Below, piece by piece: positions 15,202 through 19,279 of a stretch of DNA of 19,279 nt. The notes beneath the pieces were generated by a model. The model was not told the origin of the DNA, made no database searches, and was given only the letters and a program-made list of their open reading frames with translations. The stretch comes from DATLNF01 sp035536235. GTDB taxonomy: Bacteria; Actinomycetota; Actinomycetes; BP-191. The DNA lies in assembly GCA_035536235.1 (NCBI GenBank), contig DATLOQ010000143.1:1-19279 (forward strand), given 5' to 3'. How positions within the stretch are numbered: position 1 is the first letter of the stretch; the number at the start of each line of letters is the position of its first letter. The translations under genes were made by a program, and so were the position numbers.

Positions 15202-15993
15202 ATGCGCATCCACCAGCCCGCGCCCGACGTCACAGCCCTGTCCGACGAAGCGGAGATCCCCGGCCTCGGCTTCTTGCCCATCAACGCGTACGTCCTGCAC
15301 GCGGCCGAGCCAGTGCTCATCGACACCGGCCAGCCGGTTTCCCGCGCGAAGTTCCTCGATGCGCTTTGGTCGGCTGTTGACCCGGCCGACCTCCGCTGGA
15401 TCTACCTGACGCATCCGGACCGGGACCACACCGGGTCGCTGGCCCAGGTGCTCGAAGCTGCGCCAGAAGCAAAGCTGGTGACGACGTTCCTCGGCTTCGG
15501 CATCACGTCGATCGACTTTCCGGTGACACCGGATCGCAGCTATTTCCTCAACCCGGGCCAGTCCCTCGACGTCGGTGACCGACGGCTCACGGCGTTTCGG
15601 CCGCCGGTCTACGACAGCCCGGCTACGACAGGCCTGCTGGACGAGAGCACAGGTACTTGCTTCAGCTCCGACTGCTTCGGAGCGCCGTTCGGCTCGGTCG
15701 ACGATGTCGCTGCGGCGGACGTCGGGGAGCTACCCACTGCCGACGTCGTCGCCGGCCAGCGGCTCTGGGTGAGCGTCGACAGCCCGTGGGTGGCTGACGT
15801 CGATCGCCCCCGCTTCACCGCGTCTCTCGAGCCGCTGCGGAAGATGGACCCGGAGGTGGTGCTGAGCACCCATCTGCCACCGGCGCGCCAGGCGATGCCG
15901 CGGCTGCTCGACATGCTCAGGGACGCCCCCGACGTGGATCCGTTCGTCGGTCCGGACCAGGCGATGATGAACGCCATGCTCGCCTCGCTCTGA
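15202..15993 (+). CDS. MBL-fold protein, flavodiiron-like metal motif
   Basis: A 263-residue cytosolic metallo-beta-lactamase-fold protein starting at ATG 15202 with TAGGAG at ideal spacing. The metal motif is THPDRDHTG (70-78), giving H71, D73, D75 and H76, the H-x-[DE]-x-D-H form found in flavodiiron-type diiron proteins rather than the zinc H-x-H-x-D-H form. FSSDCFGAP (154-162) supplies the bridging Asp157, and STHLPP (222-227) supplies the last His224. The position where flavodiiron relatives carry a His (before the SPATTG segment) reads PPVYDSP, a Tyr. A flavodoxin domain is absent. The family covers oxygen/NO reductases and unrelated hydrolases, so a redox-sensing or hydrolase role remains open. 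It lies 36 bases ahead of the macrodomain gene and may be co-transcribed with it. Confidence 0.87.
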   Translation: MRIHQPAPDVTALSDEAEIPGLGFLPINAYVLHAAEPVLIDTGQPVSRAKFLDALWSAVDPADLRWIYLTHPDRDHTGSLAQVLEAAPEAKLVTTFLGFGITSIDFPVTPDRSYFLNPGQSLDVGDRRLTAFRPPVYDSPATTGLLDESTGTCFSSDCFGAPFGSVDDVAAADVGELPTADVVAGQRLWVSVDSPWVADVDRPRFTASLEPLRKMDPEVVLSTHLPPARQAMPRLLDMLRDAPDVDPFVGPDQAMMNAMLASL

Positions 15994-16029
15994 CTGACAC
16001 TGACCCCACGCTCGGCGCAGTAGGGCTTC

Positions 16030-16533
16030 ATGAGAATCACGCTGGTCCGTGGCGACATCACCACGCAGGACGTCGACGCGATCGTGACTGCCGCCAACTC
16101 CGCGCTGCGCGGTGGGGGTGGGGTGGACGGCGCGGTGCACGCCGCGGCAGGGCCACGTCTGCTGGGGGCCTGCCGTGCTCTTGCCCCGTGCGCCACCGGC
16201 GCCGCCGTGGCTACGCCGGCCTTCGACCTCGCGCCGGTGAAGTGGGTGATCCACGCCGTCGGCCCGATCTACTCGGGACCCGCGGACGCCGCGCTGCTGG
16301 CGGCGGCGTACACCTCCTCACTTGCCCGCGCGGATGAGGTGGGCGCGAGAACGGTGGCGTTCCCGTCGATCTCCACTGGGGTCTACGGCTATCCCATCGA
16401 GGAGGCGGCACGGGTCTCCGTCGTGGCGCTGCGTGGCGCGGTCACCCTGGTAGAGAAGGCGCGGTTGGTGGCCTTCAACGACGCGGCCTACCGAGCGTGG
16501 TCGAGCGCGCTCACCCAGTCTGGGCTCGGCTGA
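16030..16533 (+). CDS. Macrodomain protein, MacroD/O-acetyl-ADP-ribose deacetylase type
   Basis: A 167-residue single macrodomain. Signature elements are RGDITTQDVDAIVTAANSAL (7-26), the nucleotide loop GGGGVDGAVHAAAG (28-41), KWVIHAVGP (71-79) and the phosphate loop FPSISTGVYGYP (111-122). The Asn23 and the GGGGVDG-AVH arrangement match MacroD-type enzymes, which hydrolyse O-acetyl-ADP-ribose and remove mono-ADP-ribose from acidic residues. It is cytosolic and near full family length. The region between the two loops (about 42-70) is rather short. The ATG follows the MBL-fold stop by 36 bases without a strong ribosome site, so translation may depend on the upstream gene. No ADP-ribosyltransferase or sirtuin is encoded nearby, so a role in a specific toxin pair is not supported. 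Confidence 0.92.
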   Translation: MRITLVRGDITTQDVDAIVTAANSALRGGGGVDGAVHAAAGPRLLGACRALAPCATGAAVATPAFDLAPVKWVIHAVGPIYSGPADAALLAAAYTSSLARADEVGARTVAFPSISTGVYGYPIEEAARVSVVALRGAVTLVEKARLVAFNDAAYRAWSSALTQSGLG

Positions 16534-16541
16534 CGAGCTCT

Positions 16542-16562
16542 CGCCTGCGCGGTCTGCGGGCG
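16542..16562 (+). terminator. Hairpin after the macrodomain gene
   Basis: CGCCTGC and GCGGGCG form a seven-bp stem (one G-U pair) around GCGGTCT, nine bases after the stop at 16533. It separates the macrodomain gene from the convergent regulator fragment. Confidence 0.4.
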
Positions 16563-16616
16563 CCACCGGACCAATCGTCGGCGGCGAGCGTGGCTGGCGC
16601 GGAGCGGGCCACCACC

Positions 16617-16997
16617 TCAGGGGTGGACTAGGCCGTTCTCGTACGCCGCAATGACGGCCTGGACGCGGTCCCGTACCTCAAGCTTCGCCAGCACGTTGGC
16701 CACGTGCGTTTTCACCGTGCCGGCAGAGAGCACCAGGTCGACGGCGATCTCGGCGTTGCTGCGCCCTCGCGCCATCAGCACCAGCACCTCTCGCTCCCGG
16801 GGCGTGAGGCGGTCGAGGGCGCGCGAGTCTGCCGCCTCCGGGCGCTCGCCCTGTCGCCGGAAGTGGCTGACCACGGCGGCAGTGACTGCCGGGTCGAGCG
16901 GGCTCTCCCCGCCGGCTACGGCGTGCACTGCGGCGATGAGGTCTTCGGGCCGTACGGGTTCGTCGACGCCAGGGACAGCATCAGGTTGGTCGCGCAC
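16617..16997 (-). pseudogene. Response regulator fragment: LuxR/NarL HTH without receiver
   Basis: The 126-codon frame ends with an intact LuxR-type HTH (about 64-121): LTPREREVLVLMARGRSNAEIA, then AGTVKTHVANVLAKLEVRDR. Before it, VRPEDLIAAVHAVAGGESPLDPAVT (15-39) is the last helix and linker of a NarL-type receiver. The rest of the receiver, including the phosphoacceptor Asp, is missing. Residues 1-10 (from a GTG) are not regulator sequence but an out-of-frame reading of the kinase fragment upstream. The protein could still be made as a free DNA-binding domain, but the start has no good ribosome site. I read it as the 3' remnant of a gene cut by a deletion near 16955-16975. Confidence 0.75.
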
Positions 16998-17224
16998 ACG
17001 ACGGTGGCGACGACAACCGGGTTTCGCCGCCGCCAGGCGAGGGAGAGCAGTGTGGTCAGGGCGACGCCGTACCCGAGCACCGGGTGGACCCCCGTGTAGT
17101 CGAGCTCGGTGGCGACAAGCGCCGTTGCAGCGAGGGCGAGGGCGGCATCGACCGGTGTCGTGCCGATGCGAGATGTCGCCTGGTGCAGCTTTACGACGAT
17201 CGCATGCGCGGTCATGGGCGCCAC
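16916..17224 (-). pseudogene. Histidine kinase N-terminal fragment
   Basis: From GTG 17224 (or ATG 17215) the frame encodes hydrophobic helices, DAALALAATALVATELDY and PVLGYGVALTTLLSLAWRRR, followed by NPVVVATVVCATNLMLSLA. This is the membrane-domain pattern of NarL-system sensor kinases, where the LAWRRRxP turn is typical. After about codon 85 the frame runs into response-regulator DNA and continues only as an out-of-frame tail (TNPYGPKTSSPQCTP). The dimerisation and ATP-binding domains are absent. Gene order (kinase then regulator, both minus strand) is the normal one, so both fragments come from one operon. It is divergent from the small membrane protein at 17386. Confidence 0.7.
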
Positions 17225-17385
17225 GCTAGCCGGGCACCGGATCGCGGCGCATCAGCCGAAAGGCCGAGCCCGCCTCGGCCGTCGTACCGAGCTCGAAGTC
17301 CGGCCCGCGGGCTGATCCGCTGCCGGCGCTCGCTGCCTAGCGTCGATCTCGCCCGCACGACACCGCGATGGAAAGGACGACCGTC

Positions 17386-17820
17386 ATGACCCGCACTGCT
17401 GCCCGCCACACCTGGGTGCCCTATGTCGCCGCACTCGCCGGGCTGATCCTGGTGCTCAAGGTAACGCTCGTCGTCGCCAGCAACAACGAGGCCCTCGATG
17501 GCCCGATGGGTCCGGTGAGCCACCTCGGTGGCGTCGGGCTCGGTGTGGTTGCCGCGATCGGCGTCGGCCTGCGCGCGAGCGGTGGGGTGGCACGGCGGAT
17601 CGCCTTCGGCTTCGGCGCGGTGCTGTTCCTCATCGCGTGGGTGATGGGATTCGGCGACCTTGTCGAGCCGGCCATCGGCGTCTTCAGCGACGCGGAGCAC
17701 GTCAAGGACGAGGTGCCGATCGGGATCGCGGGGCTGGGGCTGCTCGCCGGCGCGTACGTCGGCTACTCCCACGACCAGGACGTCGTACCGGCTGGTGCGC
17801 CGGCGCCGACCGCCGCCTGA
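17386..17820 (+). CDS. Four-helix membrane protein of unknown function
   Basis: A 144-residue integral membrane protein. Hydrophobic segments lie at about 11-33 (VPYVAALAGLILVLKVTLVV), 49-67 (GLGVVAAIGVGL), 74-93 (IAFGFGAVLFLIAWVMGF) and 115-131 (GIAGLGLLAGAYVGY). A polar loop (EPAIGVFSDAEHVKDEVP) precedes the last helix. I recognise no named family. The start at ATG 17386 is preceded by GGAAAGGA at eight bases; an ATG at 17368 overlaps that site. It is divergent from the kinase fragment, a common placement for a target of a NarL-type system, so it may have lost its regulator. That link is inference. Confidence 0.8.
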   Translation: MTRTAARHTWVPYVAALAGLILVLKVTLVVASNNEALDGPMGPVSHLGGVGLGVVAAIGVGLRASGGVARRIAFGFGAVLFLIAWVMGFGDLVEPAIGVFSDAEHVKDEVPIGIAGLGLLAGAYVGYSHDQDVVPAGAPAPTAA

Positions 17821-17884
17821 CGCCCCGCGGGGCTGCGACCTGTCCGCAGAGTGATCGCCGCGGCCCACCGGGCACGAACGTGGT

Positions 17885-17934
17885 GATCAATGGTGCGTTC
17901 TTCGGCATGCGCGCCGAAGAACTCACCATTGATC
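17885..17934. repeat. Long near-perfect palindrome, 22-bp arms
   Basis: The arms GATCAATGGTG-C/A-GTTCTTCGGC pair over 22 bases with one mismatch around the loop ATGCGC. It lies between the convergent stops at 17820 and 17959. The arms are less GC-rich than the flanks. Outside it, CCGCGGGGC (17825-17833) and GCCCCGCGG (17946-17954) form a further inverted pair, nesting the structure to about 130 bases. It may be a bidirectional terminator or a dispersed extragenic palindrome. Confidence 0.8.
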
Positions 17935-17958
17935 TCCTGGCAACGGCCCCGCGGAGCG

Positions 17959-18888
17959 TCAGCTGGGTTCGTCGCCTTCGACGAGCTCGGCGCGGGCTTC
18001 GCGCACAGTGATGTCCACGCCTGGTCCGGGCACGGTGACGGTGCCGACGATCGGCGCGGTGGCGCCGCCGTCGACTGAGTAGGTGCCCGTGTAGGTGACG
18101 GTGACGTGCACCCGGTAGCTGCCCGGGCGGCGGTAGACGTGGGTGACGTCGTGGTCGGGGTACGGCGTGCCGGGGCTGGCGGTGTCGAGCGAGCTGCCGT
18201 CGCCCCACGTCCAGTGGTAGTTGGTGGCGGTCGCGGTGATCGCTACGTCGAAGCCGAGGATTCGCAGCGGGGCAAGGGTGATGGTTCGCGGCGTGTCAGC
18301 GTAGAAGATCGTCTCGAGGTTGACGACGCCGCCGTCGCGCGGCTGGTAGCTACCGGTGGTCTTGACGACTGCGTCGGCCTTGAACTCGCGACGTACCAGG
18401 CCGGGCAGCCGGGCGGTCGCCGGGATGGGCAGGGGTGTGTCGGCGCCGAGGCAGACGCTGTCGAGGCGTTCCCACCCACCGATCGGTACGCCGGTCGCCC
18501 GGTCGAGCTGGCGGCGGAACACGAAGAAGAAGACTCGGCCGTCTCCGCACACGGTCGCGGCACTGGCACAGGTGGTGTCCGGCGTGCCTGGCGGTGGACC
18601 GTTCGCACTGCAGGCCGGTGTGTAGTGGTAAGCGAAACGCGGACCAGTGCCTACCGGCCGCCTGCTGCCCGCTGCCTCCGAGCCGCCGCCGGCATCCGGA
18701 CCCGCCAGCGTTCCGCCCGCTCCAAACCCATCCTCTAGGGGAACGGCTGTGACGCAGTCGCGATGCGTGCAGGAATGTGCATCGGCGAGGGCGCGCTCAG
18801 TAGTGGCGAACGAGACAGCGCCGAGCAGCAACACTGATGTTGTGAGCAGAGTCATGGGACCTGCAGCACGAATTCTTGGAGTTGCCAT
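17959..18888 (-). CDS. Secreted PKD-fold protein
   Basis: A 309-residue exported protein. The N-terminus (MATPRIRAAGP, a hydrophobic stretch TLLTTSVLLLGAVSF, then ERALADAHS) is a signal peptide cleaved near residue 36. The middle part carries several Cys (C40, C45, C93, C107, C114, C146), probably disulfide-bonded. A C-terminal PKD-like domain shows WTWGDGSS (226-233), VTHVYRRPGSYRVHVTVTY (248-266) and a final VDITVREARAELVE strand. PKD folds mediate adhesion or protein contacts; no enzyme motif is present. I prefer ATG 18888 for its basic signal-peptide start. An ATG at 18855 overlaps the upstream stop as ATGA and would give 298 residues without that basic region. Either way it is coupled to the DUF6318 gene, and this pairing suggests a shared envelope role. 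Confidence 0.82.
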   Translation of the reverse strand: MATPRIRAAGPMTLLTTSVLLLGAVSFATTERALADAHSCTHRDCVTAVPLEDGFGAGGTLAGPDAGGGSEAAGSRRPVGTGPRFAYHYTPACSANGPPPGTPDTTCASAATVCGDGRVFFFVFRRQLDRATGVPIGGWERLDSVCLGADTPLPIPATARLPGLVRREFKADAVVKTTGSYQPRDGGVVNLETIFYADTPRTITLAPLRILGFDVAITATATNYHWTWGDGSSLDTASPGTPYPDHDVTHVYRRPGSYRVHVTVTYTGTYSVDGGATAPIVGTVTVPGPGVDITVREARAELVEGDEPS

Positions 18889-19279
18889 CGTCCGGTGGCG
18901 CTAGTCAAGCTCATGCGGCCTCGGTCTCCCTTCGATGCTGCCGCCACTTGAGCTACTGAACCGTCGGCGGCGCGTTTATCCACCTTGGGAAAGTCGACCA
19001 CGATGTCAACCTCCGCCACCGGAGCGGTGTAGGCGGGGGCTTCTGCGAATCGAACTACTGTTTCTCCAGCCATAAACATCTCCCCGGCGCCGTAGGCAGA
19101 TTTAACTGAAGAGATGTAGCGGTCGCAGACTTTGCAACCGGGCGCGGAGATTGCTTCCAGGGTGGACGTATCTCCGGTGTTGTAGGCGGCGTCGAGCACC
19201 TCGAAGAAGTAGCGGGCGAAGTCGGCGGCGCCTTGCGGAGTCAGCGCCGACGGGACTGCAGACACCAGCCGGCTCGGCG
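18852..19279 (-). CDS. DUF6318 family protein, 5' end outside the window
   Basis: The frame is open to the window edge, so the start lies beyond 19279; a GTG at 19265 is only an internal candidate. The visible part has the DUF6318 pattern: TPQGAADFARYFFEVLDAAYNTGDTSTL, then a Cys pair in APGCKVCDRYI, a conserved YGAGEMFMAGETVV and a C-terminal strand GRWQLQEFVLQV. Members are usually actinobacterial lipoproteins with an N-terminal lipobox and a Pro/Thr-rich spacer, which would be in the missing part. The fold resembles small NTF2-like domains but no activity is known. Its stop overlaps or lies within the start region of the PKD-fold gene, indicating one operon. Confidence 0.82.
   Translation of the reverse strand, partial: PSRLVSAVPSALTPQGAADFARYFFEVLDAAYNTGDTSTLEAISAPGCKVCDRYISSVKSAYGAGEMFMAGETVVRFAEAPAYTAPVAEVDIVVDFPKVDKRAADGSVAQVAAASKGDRGRMSLTSATGRWQLQEFVLQVP

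Noticed and set aside
16030..16533. Macrodomain as an antitoxin of a DarTG-like system
   Set aside because: No ADP-ribosyltransferase toxin lies next to it, and the domain is of the MacroD deacetylase type rather than the DarG arrangement.
17702..18208. Frames on both strands starting inside the long palindrome (MV.SSA..PKN.PLI)
   Set aside because: The same peptide start on both strands is a consequence of the inverted repeat, not evidence of a gene; the downstream parts are shadows.

Overview
The window is GC-rich, actinobacterial-type chromosomal DNA. Coding frames are strongly GC-biased, GTG starts occur, promoters look like TTGACC-N17-TAnnnT, and several families are typical of Actinobacteria: DUF6318 lipoprotein, DrrA/DrrB exporter, PP-W proline motif proteins and LuxR/NarL two-component remnants. 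A Nocardioidaceae-like soil actinomycete fits, but that is inference; there is no rRNA or other marker to fix the taxon. I see no tRNA, rRNA, CRISPR array, transposase or prophage structural gene.

Layout. (1) 129-4110: a secreted Asp-box (sialidase-like) propeller protein, a possible tiny secreted peptide antisense to its 3' flank, a small hydrophilic DUF6582-like protein, a YdeI/OmpD-associated family protein on the minus strand, and a membrane-anchored HNH (GmrSD C-terminal-like) nuclease with an Excalibur tail. (2) 4162-8120: one transcription unit with a good promoter, two secreted LVIVD-repeat beta-propeller proteins in tandem, and a perfect 13-bp hairpin terminator. The first propeller carries a PA-domain-like insertion. 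(3) 8154-13354, all minus strand: a conserved protein of unknown function, a 540-bp gene-free gap with GC-rich degenerate repeats, a class I methyltransferase with its own promoter, a translationally coupled DrrA/DrrB ABC-2 exporter, and a winged-helix/Rossmann methyltransferase. (4) 13524-16533, plus strand: a secreted M28 metallopeptidase with PA domain, a flavodiiron-like MBL-fold protein and a MacroD-type macrodomain protein. (5) 16617-17224: the wreck of a two-component system, in which the membrane N-terminus of a histidine kinase abuts the HTH C-terminus of its response regulator, as if one deletion removed about 1.5 kb. A divergent four-helix membrane protein survives beside it. (6) 17821-19279: an intergenic 22-bp-arm palindrome, then a DUF6318 lipoprotein gene (5' end outside the window) followed by a secreted PKD-fold protein.

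The common thread is cell-surface and extracellular proteins. At least six products carry export signals, and two PA domains occur in unrelated scaffolds. I did not find a convincing new defence or mobile system. The most unusual items are the kinase-regulator deletion scar, the long palindrome at 17885-17934, the PA-like insertion in the LVIVD propeller and the anchored HNH-Excalibur nuclease.
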